From positions 158,362-222,361 of the forward strand of contig JAUSTR010000003.1 of NCBI GenBank assembly GCA_030812955.1: 64,000 nucleotides of DNA, given 5' to 3'. The translations under genes were made by a program, and so were the position numbers. Of the stretch, positions 56,943-64,000 are shown piece after piece (within the stretch, counting starts at the first letter, position 1; each line of letters opens with the position of its first letter). The DNA comes from Bacillus alveayuensis. GTDB lineage: Bacteria > Bacillota > Bacilli > Bacillales > Aeribacillaceae. The notes beneath the pieces are model-generated. The model worked only from the letters and a program-made list of their open reading frames with translations, was not told the DNA's origin and did no database searches.

Positions 56943-57791
56943 TTATTTGTAAGAATAAAACCCTTTGCCTGTTTTTCTGCCAAGATGCCCAGCCCGTACA
57001 AGCTTACGAAGCAATGGAGCAGAACGATATTTCGAATCTTGCGTTTCTTCATATAGCGAATCTTGAACGAACAACAATGTATCAAGGCCAATTAAATCTG
57101 CAAGGGCAAGTGGACCAATTGGATGATTCGCACCAAGTTTCATTCCTTTATCAATATCTTCTGCACTTGCTATTCCTTCTTGTAAAACGTAAATCGCTTC
57201 GTTGATCATTGGCACTAATATTCGATTGACCGCAAATAGAGGCGCTTCTTTCACATCAATCGTCTCTTTTCCAAGTGATTCTACAAATTCCTTTGAAACA
57301 CGATATGTTTCCTCGCTTGTATCATAACCTCGAATCAATTCAACGAGCTTCATAACGGGTACAGGATTAAAGAAATGACAGCCCATAATTTTCGAAGGAT
57401 TTTTCATCACACTGGCCATTTCCGTAATGCTTAACCCTGATGTATTGCTGGCAAGAATCGTTTCTTCGTTTATGATCTGATCCAACTCTTTAAAAAGCTC
57501 CTTTTTCAGCTCAAGGTTTTCACTAACTGCTTCGATGATGTAATCAACGTCTGCTAGCTCATTCATATCGGTAGTGGTTGTTAGAAGCTCTTCTGCTTCT
57601 TTCTTCTTCTCTTCACTCATTCGCCCTTTCTCAATCGAACGCTCCCAATTTTTTTGGATTTGCTTTAATCCACGTTCAAAAAATTCAGTCTTTTGTTCAA
57701 CTGCCACTACTTCATATCCCGCCTCGACACATACTTGGGCAATCCCTGAACCCATTGTTCCTAACCCAACAATACCAACTTTTTTTATCAC
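56943..57791 (-). CDS. 3-hydroxyacyl-CoA (3-hydroxybutyryl-CoA) dehydrogenase
   Basis: A 282-residue NAD(P)-dependent enzyme. The N-terminal [23 protein letters not shown] binds the dinucleotide; the catalytic His is in [18 protein letters not shown], followed by the helical dimerisation domain with [17 protein letters not shown]. It oxidises the product of the crotonase. The start is a GTG with GGGGGAATCGAA upstream. It matches the short monofunctional type (Hbd). Confidence 0.9.
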   Translation of the reverse strand: MIKKVGIVGLGTMGSGIAQVCVEAGYEVVAVEQKTEFFERGLKQIQKNWERSIEKGRMSEEKKKEAEELLTTTTDMNELADVDYIIEAVSENLELKKELFKELDQIINEETILASNTSGLSITEMASVMKNPSKIMGCHFFNPVPVMKLVELIRGYDTSEETYRVSKEFVESLGKETIDVKEAPLFAVNRILVPMINEAIYVLQEGIASAEDIDKGMKLGANHPIGPLALADLIGLDTLLFVQDSLYEETQDSKYRSAPLLRKLVRAGHLGRKTGKGFYSYK

Positions 57792-57802
57792 TTCGATTCC
57801 CC

Positions 57803-58564
57803 CTATATTTTCATAAATTTAGGCTCTCTTTTTTCTAAGAAAGCTGTGACACCTTCATTTTTATCTTTTGTTTCGCATATTTCACCGAACAGATTAGCTT
57901 CAAGAGCTAACCCTTCCTGTAAGGTTGTTTGAAGCCCTTCATGAATCGCTCTTTTTGCCGCTGAAACAGCTAATAGCCCTCTGCTTTGAATTTTTTTCGC
58001 CCACCGCTTTGCTTCATCAATGGCAGATTCATTTGTTACTTCTTCTACTAATCCAATTTGCGCTGCTTGTTCAGCTGAAATAAATTCGCCTGAAAAAATG
58101 AACTGTTTTGCCTTACCGGGACCAATCAAGCGAGCAAGACGCTGAGTCCCACCATAACCCGGGATAATACCGAGCTTCACTTCCGGTAAGCCAAGCTGGG
58201 ATCTCGTGGTCGCAATCCGAAAATCACAAGCTAACGCGAGCTCTAAACCTCCCCCAAGGGCAAAACCATCAATTGCAGCAATGACTGGCTGCGGCATTGC
58301 CTCCAATTTATTAAAGACACGTTGCCCATTTAAACTTAATTGTTCGCCTGTTTCCTTCGATAACTGCGGAAATTCACCAATATCAGCACCTGCTACAAAC
58401 GCCTTCTCTCCAGCGCCAGAAATAATCAGAACATCAATCTCGTTTGAAATGTTGTCAAGAAGTACTGACAGCTCATTTAATAATTCCTGGTCAAGTGCAT
58501 TTACAGGAGGGTTATTAATTTCAATAAACCCAATTTGATTCTCGACCGAAAAGTTTACTTTTGA
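57803..58564 (-). CDS. enoyl-CoA hydratase
   Basis: A 253-residue crotonase. The oxyanion hole is [13 protein letters not shown] and [15 protein letters not shown]. Both catalytic Glu residues are in place, one in GGLELA and one in [20 protein letters not shown]. It hydrates trans-2-enoyl-CoA. The start is taken as ATG 58564 (MSKVNFS); ATG 58606 has a poor ribosome site. First gene of the six-gene operon, 53 bases after a sigma-54 promoter. Confidence 0.9.
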   Translation of the reverse strand, partial: SKVNFSVENQIGFIEINNPPVNALDQELLNELSVLLDNISNEIDVLIISGAGEKAFVAGADIGEFPQLSKETGEQLSLNGQRVFNKLEAMPQPVIAAIDGFALGGGLELALACDFRIATTRSQLGLPEVKLGIIPGYGGTQRLARLIGPGKAKQFIFSGEFISAEQAAQIGLVEEVTNESAIDEAKRWAKKIQSRGLLAVSAAKRAIHEGLQTTLQEGLALEANLFGEICETKDKNEGVTAFLEKREPKFMKI

Positions 58565-58616
58565 CATTCTCCTTTCTCCCCATCCTTTCTTCTCTAACTC
58601 ATTCACTTTTTATAAT

Positions 58617-58632
58617 CGCAAGTTTTATGCCA
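58617..58632 (-). promoter_or_regulatory. sigma-54 (SigL) promoter of the six-gene acyl-CoA operon
   Basis: On the - strand, TGGCAT-N5-TTGCG gives the invariant GG (58631-58630) and GC (58619-58618) with exactly 10 bases between. The enoyl-CoA hydratase start is about 53 bases downstream. Confidence 0.82.
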
Positions 58633-58682
58633 ACTTCTTTTCGAGCGTCAACCTAGTACTTTTCTTATTTTCATGATTTACT

Positions 58683-58711
58683 TTGTTTCATTAGGGAAAC
58701 AATATTGTTTC
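58683..58711 (-). promoter_or_regulatory. candidate activator (UAS) sites, operon 1
   Basis: TTGTTTC (58683-58689), GAAACAA (58696-58702) and TTGTTTC (58705-58711) form overlapping inverted repeats about 50-80 bases upstream of the -24 element. A further GAAACAA lies at 58738-58744. The same half-site occurs before the other sigma-54 promoter in this window. Confidence 0.6.
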
Positions 58712-58832
58712 GTTTAGCTATAAAACTGTCACCTACAGAAACAACATTGCGAAAATATTTTTTAGTTTGTTTTTGAAAACTTTGCAGCTTTCCAACAGTT
58801 GAAAAGCTTTAGTAAAACAGCAATCTTTTAGA

Positions 58833-59035
58833 AAGGCTCTTTTCTAAAAGATTGTTGCTTTACTATACGATAGCTTTTCGACTGTCAAACAAGCGAAACG
58901 CTTGCTATGTCACGCGTGTAGCGTGACGTGAACCGAACAAAAGTCGATGGTCGGACAAATGTGATTTGTCCGACCACGTGCTTTGTTCGGTTCATAGACA
59001 GTCGAAAAGCAACAAAGTTTACGAAAACAGCCTTT
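58833..59035. mobile_element. MITE-like multi-hairpin element, family B copy 5
   Basis: A near full-length copy from AAGGCTCTTTTCTAAAAG to ACGAAAACAGCCTTT. It shows TCACGCGTGTAGCGTGA, TCGGACAAATGTGATTTGTCC and CTTTGTTCGGTTC with the expected partners. It lies between the divergent acyl-CoA operon and the P-loop gene. A decayed end-like piece with CAGTTGAAAAGC just to its left (near 58775-58825) may be a leftover of an older copy. Confidence 0.83.
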
Positions 59036-59115
59036 AAAAAAGAGACTTTAAGAAAAGGGAAAATTCGTTGCTTGGAGAAGAAATAATATATACGAAAAAT
59101 CGTATGAGGTGAATT

Positions 59116-59964
59116 ATGGAGATTTATGTTTTAACAGGACCAAGTGGTACTGGGAAAAGCACAAGCGCCCTATCTGTCGCTTATCAATATAACATTCCTG
59201 CAATGATAGACGATGGATTGCTCATTTATAACGGGAAACGAGTGGCAGGGACATCCGCCAAGTTTGAAAAAAATACGATGAAAGCGGTCAAGCGTGCTAT
59301 TTTTCATGATGATAAGCATGCAAAAGAAGTAAAAGACGCCATTAAAAATTTAAATATCAACAAAATTTTATTAATTGGTACATCTGTCAACATGGTAAAG
59401 AAAATTGCAAAAAAGCTTGAGCTAGGAGAAATCGATCATTATTTAACGGTTGAGGATGTTCGCACATCCAGTGAAATTAGTATAGCCTTATACACTAGAA
59501 GAACAGAAGGAAAGCATGTAATCCCGATTCCTTATGTTCAAGTCGATCAAAGCTTTTTTAAAAAAATCATTTCCAAAGGGAAAAGCTTCTTTTCTCCACA
59601 AAAAGAAAAAATCGGCGAAACAACAATCGTTCAACCGAATTTCCAAAAAGGGTCCATCCATATTTCCGAGGGTGTCCTTCAAAAAATCATCAAGCTGATT
59701 TGCAAAGAAATTGAAATCATTGACCATGTTCATTCCATCGATGTTAAGCTTACTGGAGAACCTTACTTAATCATTGAAGTAACAGCCAAGCAAATTCCAA
59801 ACGAAAATATAATGAATGTACATCAAAAAGCCCAACAAAAAATCTTTACAGATTTCAATCAGTACATGAACGTTGAATTAAGCTCTATTCATATAAAAGT
59901 AAAAAAACTACAGATGAACGAATCAGTGAATAAAGAATTTAAACGCTCTATAGCATCCAAATAA
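59116..59964 (+). CDS. P-loop ATPase fused to an Asp23/Gls24-like domain
   Basis: A 282-residue protein. Residues 1-15 hold a Walker A (LTGPSGTGKSTSA), and the N-terminal half (to about 150) reads as a small P-loop NTPase with DDGLLIYNGKRVAGTSAKFE in the nucleotide-binding region. Residues 165-275 look like an Asp23/Gls24 domain (GSIHISEGVLQKIIKLICKEIEIIDHVHSID then LIIEVTAKQIPNENIMNVHQKAQQKI). ATG 59116 follows GAGGTGAATT. Asp23 domains are usually stand-alone envelope-linked proteins, so this fusion is unusual. The function is unknown. Confidence 0.72.
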   Translation: MEIYVLTGPSGTGKSTSALSVAYQYNIPAMIDDGLLIYNGKRVAGTSAKFEKNTMKAVKRAIFHDDKHAKEVKDAIKNLNINKILLIGTSVNMVKKIAKKLELGEIDHYLTVEDVRTSSEISIALYTRRTEGKHVIPIPYVQVDQSFFKKIISKGKSFFSPQKEKIGETTIVQPNFQKGSIHISEGVLQKIIKLICKEIEIIDHVHSIDVKLTGEPYLIIEVTAKQIPNENIMNVHQKAQQKIFTDFNQYMNVELSSIHIKVKKLQMNESVNKEFKRSIASK

Positions 59965-60017
59965 AGATGGCTCCCACCTTTCAGCCAGTCAGTATCTTGA
60001 GCCGATAGCGCAAATAA

Positions 60018-60045
60018 ATAGAGCCTTAATCGGCTCTTTTTATTT
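60018..60045 (+). terminator. terminator after the P-loop/Asp23 gene
   Basis: AGAGCC and GGCTCT arms around a six-base loop, followed by TTTTTATTT. It lies just before the stop of the convergent aldehyde dehydrogenase gene. Confidence 0.75.
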
Positions 60046-61479
60046 AACCGAAAACCCACCTAGCTTTGTTTCTAAATATTCTTGTATGCCTTCATGTCCC
60101 CCTTCCCGTCCAATACCACTGTCTTTCATTCCACCAAATGGGGCCGCCGCTGAAGTAGGGTTAATATCATTGATGCCAACAATTGCAAAGCGAAGACCTT
60201 CAAACAATTTAATCGCTCGTGCTACATCATTTGTATACACGTAAGCTGCCAATCCATAATTTGTATCATTCGCCATTTCTAACACATTATCATCGTCATC
60301 ATATGGAATGATGGGTGCTACAGGCCCAAAGGTTTCTTCGTGATAAATTAGCATATTACTTGTAACATTTTTCAAAACGGTTGGAGCAAAAAATGTGCCT
60401 TTCTCCAATTCACCAAAGGTAAGCCTTTCCCCACCGACAACAAGCTCTGCACCTTTTTGAACAGCATCTTTAACTTGATTGAAAACTTTGTTGATGGCTT
60501 GTTCATCAACAAGTGGGCCAATGGTTACACCTTCATTTAGACCATTTCCTACTTTCATCTTTTCCACACGCTTGACAAAGGTTTCAGTAAATGGTTCCAG
60601 CATGTTTCGATGAACAAAAATTCGGTTCGGACTAATACATGCCTGGCCTGAATTTAAAAACTTCACGAGCGAAACACCTTTTGCTGCATGGACAGGATCC
60701 GCATCTTCACACACGATAAATGGCGCATGACCTCCAAGCTCCATCGAAACACGCTTCATGTTTCCTGCAGCACCCTTTGCTAAAAATTTTCCGACTGCAG
60801 TAGAACCCGTAAACGTAAGCTTTTGTACTTTTGGATTTTCGATGAATTCCTCTCCAATTGGTGCTGGTTGACTTGTTGTTACAAGGTTTATGACCCCTTT
60901 TGGAATTCCTGCATCAATAAATGCCTTAAATACTTCGATTGCACATAATGGTGTTTGTTCAGCAGGCTTCAGCACTACTGTACATCCTGCTGCAATGGCA
61001 GGTGCTATTTTTCTCGTAATCATCGAAATTGGATAGTTCCAAGGTGTTATCGCTGCTACTACTCCGACAGGCTGCTGGATGACTATAAAGCGCTGGTCCT
61101 TTCGTGCGGAAGGAATCGTTTGACCGTATAATCGTTTTGCTTCCTCTGCATACCAAAGCAAGAAATCTGCGCCGTATTGCACCTCGTTGAGCGATGCTTT
61201 CAACGGCTTTCCTTGCTCAATAGTCATGAGCTTCGCAAGCTCCTCCTTCCGCTCCATCATCAACTCATATGCTTTATATAAATAACTCGACCGTTCGTAA
61301 GCGGTTAAAGAAGACCAATGTGTAAATGCTTCATATGCCGCATCAATTGCGCGTTTTGCATCTTCCTTCGTTCCATCTGCAACTTCACCAATTTTTTCGC
61401 CAGTTGCTGGATTAAAAGAAACAAACGTTTCCCCTGTTTTCGATTCCTGCCATTCCCCATTGATATAAAGCACTTCCAT
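60040..61479 (-). CDS. NAD(P)-dependent aldehyde dehydrogenase (succinate-semialdehyde dehydrogenase type)
   Basis: A 479-residue ALDH like GabD. Catalytic Cys in NSGQACISPNRIF, catalytic Glu in MELGGHAPFIVCED, and NAD motif FTGSTAVGKFLA. It follows the atypical crotonase gene by 18 bases in a sigma-54-driven operon. In that company the aldehyde may be an intermediate of the acid catabolised, perhaps formed by a crotonase-fold lyase. The exact substrate is unknown. Ribosome site GGGGAGTT precedes ATG 61479. Confidence 0.85.
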   Translation of the reverse strand: MEVLYINGEWQESKTGETFVSFNPATGEKIGEVADGTKEDAKRAIDAAYEAFTHWSSLTAYERSSYLYKAYELMMERKEELAKLMTIEQGKPLKASLNEVQYGADFLLWYAEEAKRLYGQTIPSARKDQRFIVIQQPVGVVAAITPWNYPISMITRKIAPAIAAGCTVVLKPAEQTPLCAIEVFKAFIDAGIPKGVINLVTTSQPAPIGEEFIENPKVQKLTFTGSTAVGKFLAKGAAGNMKRVSMELGGHAPFIVCEDADPVHAAKGVSLVKFLNSGQACISPNRIFVHRNMLEPFTETFVKRVEKMKVGNGLNEGVTIGPLVDEQAINKVFNQVKDAVQKGAELVVGGERLTFGELEKGTFFAPTVLKNVTSNMLIYHEETFGPVAPIIPYDDDDNVLEMANDTNYGLAAYVYTNDVARAIKLFEGLRFAIVGINDINPTSAAAPFGGMKDSGIGREGGHEGIQEYLETKLGGFSVK

Positions 61480-61497
61480 AACTCCCCTTTTCTTTTA

Positions 61498-62292
61498 CTA
61501 ATTTGTTCTTCTCTTAAAATCTGGTTTTCTCTTTTCAACAAAAGCAGCGATGCCTTCAGGAAAATCTCGCAGATCTACAAAGTTGGTATCTGTTTTCCAA
61601 AGCTCCTCGATACTGTTGATACAGTTTGCCACAGACTGCTTAACGGCAAGCAATGAGGCAGGTGATTGTTCAGCAATCGTTCTTGCCTTTTCAATTGCAA
61701 AACGGTCAAGCTGCTTTTCTTCTACTAAATAATTCAACATGCCAAGCTGATATGCCTCTTTTGCATCAAAGATTCGACCTGTATATACTAAATCCTTCGT
61801 TCGACTAGGACCAATCAAATCTACTAATCGTTTGACAAATTTATTATTTAGTTTAATTCCTAGCCGTCCAACAGGAATCCCCATTTTAGCTTGTTCAGAG
61901 CCAATACGGATGTCACAACTTAGCGCGAGCTCAAGTCCTGCTCCCATTGCTGGTCCATTTATGACACCTACTGTCGGAATCGGAAGCTTTTCAAACGTAG
62001 AAATCGCTTTTTCCATATATACAAAAGCTTGTTCTGCTTCTTCAACCGTCATTTGATGGAATTCTTTAATGTCTGAACCAGCTGTAAATTGATTGCCGGA
62101 ACCACGGAGCACTAGCACTTTATTTTTTGGATTATCACAAATATGTTCACCTATTTCAGTTAGCTCTTGCCACATCTTTGAACTTAGAGCATTTTTTAAA
62201 TGTGGACGAAATAACGTGACGATTGCAAGCCCAGCACTCTCTTGAACCGTTATTTTTGCTTTCGGTTCAATCCGTTTAATATTTACTTTCAT
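61498..62292 (-). CDS. atypical enoyl-CoA hydratase/isomerase family protein
   Basis: A 264-residue crotonase-fold protein. Oxyanion-hole blocks NQFTAGSDIKEF and GPAMGAGLELALSCD are intact and include the first catalytic Glu. The region that normally reads PE..LGI.PGGGGTQRL is MGIPVGRLGIKLNNKFVKRL, so the second catalytic Glu is replaced by Val and the Gly-rich loop is lost. It may be an isomerase, lyase or thioester hydrolase instead of a hydratase. ATG 62292 is behind AAGGTGATGGAA. First gene of a two-gene sigma-54 operon. Confidence 0.8.
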   Translation of the reverse strand: MKVNIKRIEPKAKITVQESAGLAIVTLFRPHLKNALSSKMWQELTEIGEHICDNPKNKVLVLRGSGNQFTAGSDIKEFHQMTVEEAEQAFVYMEKAISTFEKLPIPTVGVINGPAMGAGLELALSCDIRIGSEQAKMGIPVGRLGIKLNNKFVKRLVDLIGPSRTKDLVYTGRIFDAKEAYQLGMLNYLVEEKQLDRFAIEKARTIAEQSPASLLAVKQSVANCINSIEELWKTDTNFVDLRDFPEGIAAFVEKRKPDFKRRTN

Positions 62293-62399
62293 TTCCATCA
62301 CCTTACCAATATAAGTTTGCTCATGCATGCAAATATTTTTAAATGAAAACGATTCTTAAATACTAGATTTCCATTAAACATCTTCTCAATTGTATATTA

Positions 62400-62415
62400 T
62401 GCAAAAACTGTGCCA
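62400..62415 (-). promoter_or_regulatory. sigma-54 (SigL) promoter of the crotonase-ALDH operon
   Basis: On the - strand, TGGCAC-N5-TTGCA, with GG (62414-62413) and GC (62402-62401) separated by exactly 10 bases; this is an essentially consensus -24/-12 element. The gene start is about 108 bases downstream. Confidence 0.88.
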
Positions 62416-62475
62416 GCTTTTCTTTACCACATATCATCAAAAAATTGGATATAAAAACGAAGGAAACAAGAATAG

Positions 62476-62515
62476 TTGTTTCTTTTTGAAACAAAAAAGC
62501 GTTTCTTTCTGAAAC
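62476..62515 (-). promoter_or_regulatory. candidate activator (UAS) sites, operon 2
   Basis: TTGTTTC-TTTTT-GAAACAA (62476-62494) is a perfect inverted repeat and GTTTC-TTTCT-GAAAC (62501-62515) is a second one; their centres are 23 bases apart, about two helical turns. They lie 60-100 bases upstream of the -24 element, the usual range for sigma-54 activator binding, and match the half-sites upstream of operon 1. Confidence 0.68.
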
Positions 62516-62538
62516 ACTTTGTGTACATTCGAAATATT

Positions 62539-63900
62539 TTATTTAATTCCATATTTTTTTAATTTTGCATAAAAGGTTTTTCTGCTTATTCCTAATTTCT
62601 TAATCGCTTCTGTCCTGTTTCGACTGTTTGCCATCACTTCAAGAAGTTTTGTCTTTTCGATTTGTTCAAGAACATCATTTAAGCTCGTGTGATCCTTTTT
62701 AGAAGATTTTGTATAGACATTTGCAGTCCAAGAATCAGACACATGTTGAATATATTCTGGAATATCAGACTTTTCAAATTTCGGTCGATTGCAAACGGCT
62801 AGCATTCGTTCAAGCACATTACTTAATTCGCGAATATTCCCTGGCCAATCATAATTACGCAATATGTCATAAATTTCATCAGGCATCGTGACAGGCTTTT
62901 TGTATTTCAGGATCAAGTTATTTAATAGATTACTAATAATATATGGAATATCTTGTTTTCTCTCTCTAAGGGGTGGAATATGGATTGGAACAACATTTAA
63001 GCGATAATATAAATCTTCTCTGAATGCTCCTTTCTTAATCAGTTCTTTCAAATTTCGGTTCGTTGCACAAATAATGCGAACGTCAAGTGAATATGGCTTT
63101 GTTCCGCCAACCCTATGAAAAACTCGTTCTTGAATAACACGGAGAAGCTTTGCCTGTACTTTCATGGACATTTCGCCAACCTCATCGAGAAATAAAGTAC
63201 CTCCATTGGCTAATTCTAAAAGCCCTTTCTTTCCTCCTTTTCTAGAACCAGTAAACGACCCTTCCTCATAGCCAAATAATTCACTTTCCAATAAATTATC
63301 TGGAATAGATGCCATATTGATGGGGATAAACGGTTTATCTTTGCGGGTGCTTGCTTCATGAATGGCTTTTGCAAATACTTCCTTTCCTACGCCACTCTCT
63401 CCATACAATATAACCGTTACATCTGTTCCCGCAACTTTTCGTGCAATGTTGACAGCACTAATCATTTGTGGCACCTGGCTTTCAAGCAACGAGAAATGAT
63501 CTTGATTTAATTGCCCTTCAAGTTGCATCGAATACCGCTTATAACGTTCCAGCTCGTTTTGCAGCTTCGTTATTTCATTTAAATTTTTCATAATAGTAAC
63601 TGCCCCTATTAATTTTCCATTATCTTTTAAAGGTGTAATGTTGGCGTAGACATCTCTTTTTAATGAATGAACATAGCTGCAATCGTTAATTAAAGCCTCA
63701 CCGGTCTCTAATACTTTCAAAATTCTTGCATTTTCCTCAATTTCCTTTAACTTACGGCCTATAATTTTTTCAGAAGGAACATTGAACTGGCGCGAATAGG
63801 CTTCATTTATATACACGATCGTACTATCCTTCAACACAACAATCACCGGGTCTTCTAACGACTCAAGTATGGCTTTGTAATGATGCTTTTCTAATTTCAT
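62539..63900 (-). CDS. PAS-containing sigma-54-dependent transcriptional activator
   Basis: A 453-residue bacterial enhancer-binding protein. Residues 5-115 hold a PAS domain (LESLEDPVIVVLKDSTIVYINEAYSRQFNV), 140-375 an AAA+ domain with Walker A GESGVGKE, Walker B GGTLFLDEVGE and arginine finger region REDLYYRLNVVPI. A C-terminal Fis-type helix-turn-helix (SRNRTEAIKKLGISRKTFYAKLKKYGI) closes it. The sigma-54 contact loop reads GSFTGS where GAFTGA is usual. ATG 63900 is behind GGGAGGAATGCG. Its position next to two sigma-54 operons makes it their likely activator; the PAS domain suggests a small-molecule or redox signal. Confidence 0.92.
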   Translation of the reverse strand: MKLEKHHYKAILESLEDPVIVVLKDSTIVYINEAYSRQFNVPSEKIIGRKLKEIEENARILKVLETGEALINDCSYVHSLKRDVYANITPLKDNGKLIGAVTIMKNLNEITKLQNELERYKRYSMQLEGQLNQDHFSLLESQVPQMISAVNIARKVAGTDVTVILYGESGVGKEVFAKAIHEASTRKDKPFIPINMASIPDNLLESELFGYEEGSFTGSRKGGKKGLLELANGGTLFLDEVGEMSMKVQAKLLRVIQERVFHRVGGTKPYSLDVRIICATNRNLKELIKKGAFREDLYYRLNVVPIHIPPLRERKQDIPYIISNLLNNLILKYKKPVTMPDEIYDILRNYDWPGNIRELSNVLERMLAVCNRPKFEKSDIPEYIQHVSDSWTANVYTKSSKKDHTSLNDVLEQIEKTKLLEVMANSRNRTEAIKKLGISRKTFYAKLKKYGIK

Positions 63901-64000
63901 CGCATTCCTCCCTCTATAAATGTTGATATATCAACGGTTGTAGCCGTTTCAGGGGTGTCAAAAAAATATTTTTCGACAAAATTCCTAACATTATTTCTTA
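63901..64000. other. upstream region of the sigma-54 activator gene
   Basis: Contains a perfect 14-bp palindrome GTTGATATATCAAC (63922-63935) near the ribosome site and a TTGACA further upstream on the - strand. Whether these form a promoter or an operator cannot be told within the window. Confidence 0.3.

Overview
The window is chromosome from a low-GC, endospore-forming member of the Bacillaceae. Supporting this are an alpha/beta-type SASP behind a SigG-type promoter, a YjcZ-like mini-protein, KinE, SigI/RsgI, Ku/LigD, AAGGAGG-type ribosome binding sites with frequent TTG/GTG starts, and several neighbourhoods known from Bacillus subtilis (kinE-ogt-mtn, lut, ysfB-ysfC-ysfD, ykoY near ykoV-ykoU). 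It is not B. subtilis itself: several neighbourhoods are rearranged and repeat families are scattered between them. No rRNA, complete tRNA, prophage or CRISPR array was seen.

Layout. 0.1-1.8 kb: a DASS (SLC13) anion transporter. 2.0-10.2 kb: a complete methionine salvage locus (mtnWXBD, mtnE, mtnU, mtnKA) with two S-box SAM riboswitches. 10.4-13.1 kb: ogt and the multi-PAS kinase kinE. 13.1-19.9 kb: L-lactate utilisation (lutABC, lutR, lutP) with two identical LutR-type operators, after an IS-derived remnant and a MITE-like element. 20-24.4 kb: a PIN-domain remnant, a B12-binding radical SAM protein, two tiny basic proteins and a Ktr/Trk potassium channel subunit. 24.6-28.7 kb: a CdaR-type regulator and glycolate oxidase glcDF. 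29-32.2 kb: a DUF1836 protein, a SASP, and sigI-rsgI. 32.5-37.8 kb: an M20 amidohydrolase, a TerC/YkoY protein under a yybP-ykoY manganese riboswitch, and the Ku-LigD end-joining pair. 37.8-47.4 kb: a Met/Tyr-rich coat-like protein, a YjcZ-like peptide, an RND exporter, a GGDEF/EAL protein, a MarR regulator, a second IS-derived remnant and a chemoreceptor. 47.5-49.2 kb: a lone bioD with a BirA-type operator, and a divergent membrane/coiled-coil protein. 49.5-63.9 kb: an acyl-CoA catabolic region.

The most interesting part is the right end. A PAS/AAA+/Fis activator of sigma-54 (62.5-63.9 kb) lies next to two operons that each carry an exact GG-N10-GC sigma-54 promoter. The first encodes an atypical crotonase and an aldehyde dehydrogenase. 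The second encodes crotonase, 3-hydroxyacyl-CoA dehydrogenase, acyl-CoA synthetase, acyl-CoA dehydrogenase, alpha/beta hydrolase and an NCS2-like permease. Both have clustered TTGTTTC/GAAACAA half-sites upstream of the promoter, which look like activator sites. Together they read as one regulon for uptake, CoA activation and beta-oxidation-like breakdown of an unidentified carboxylic acid.

Three repeat families punctuate the window. Family B (about 150-200 bp, five copies) is a multi-hairpin MITE-like element. Two copies sit just upstream of the ribosome binding sites of the first genes of lutABC and glcDF, both 2-hydroxyacid oxidation operons. Family A (two copies in opposite orientation) is a similar multi-hairpin element. 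Family C (two copies) is an internally deleted insertion sequence whose centre is replaced by 52-bp hairpin tandem repeats, two units in one copy and three in the other.
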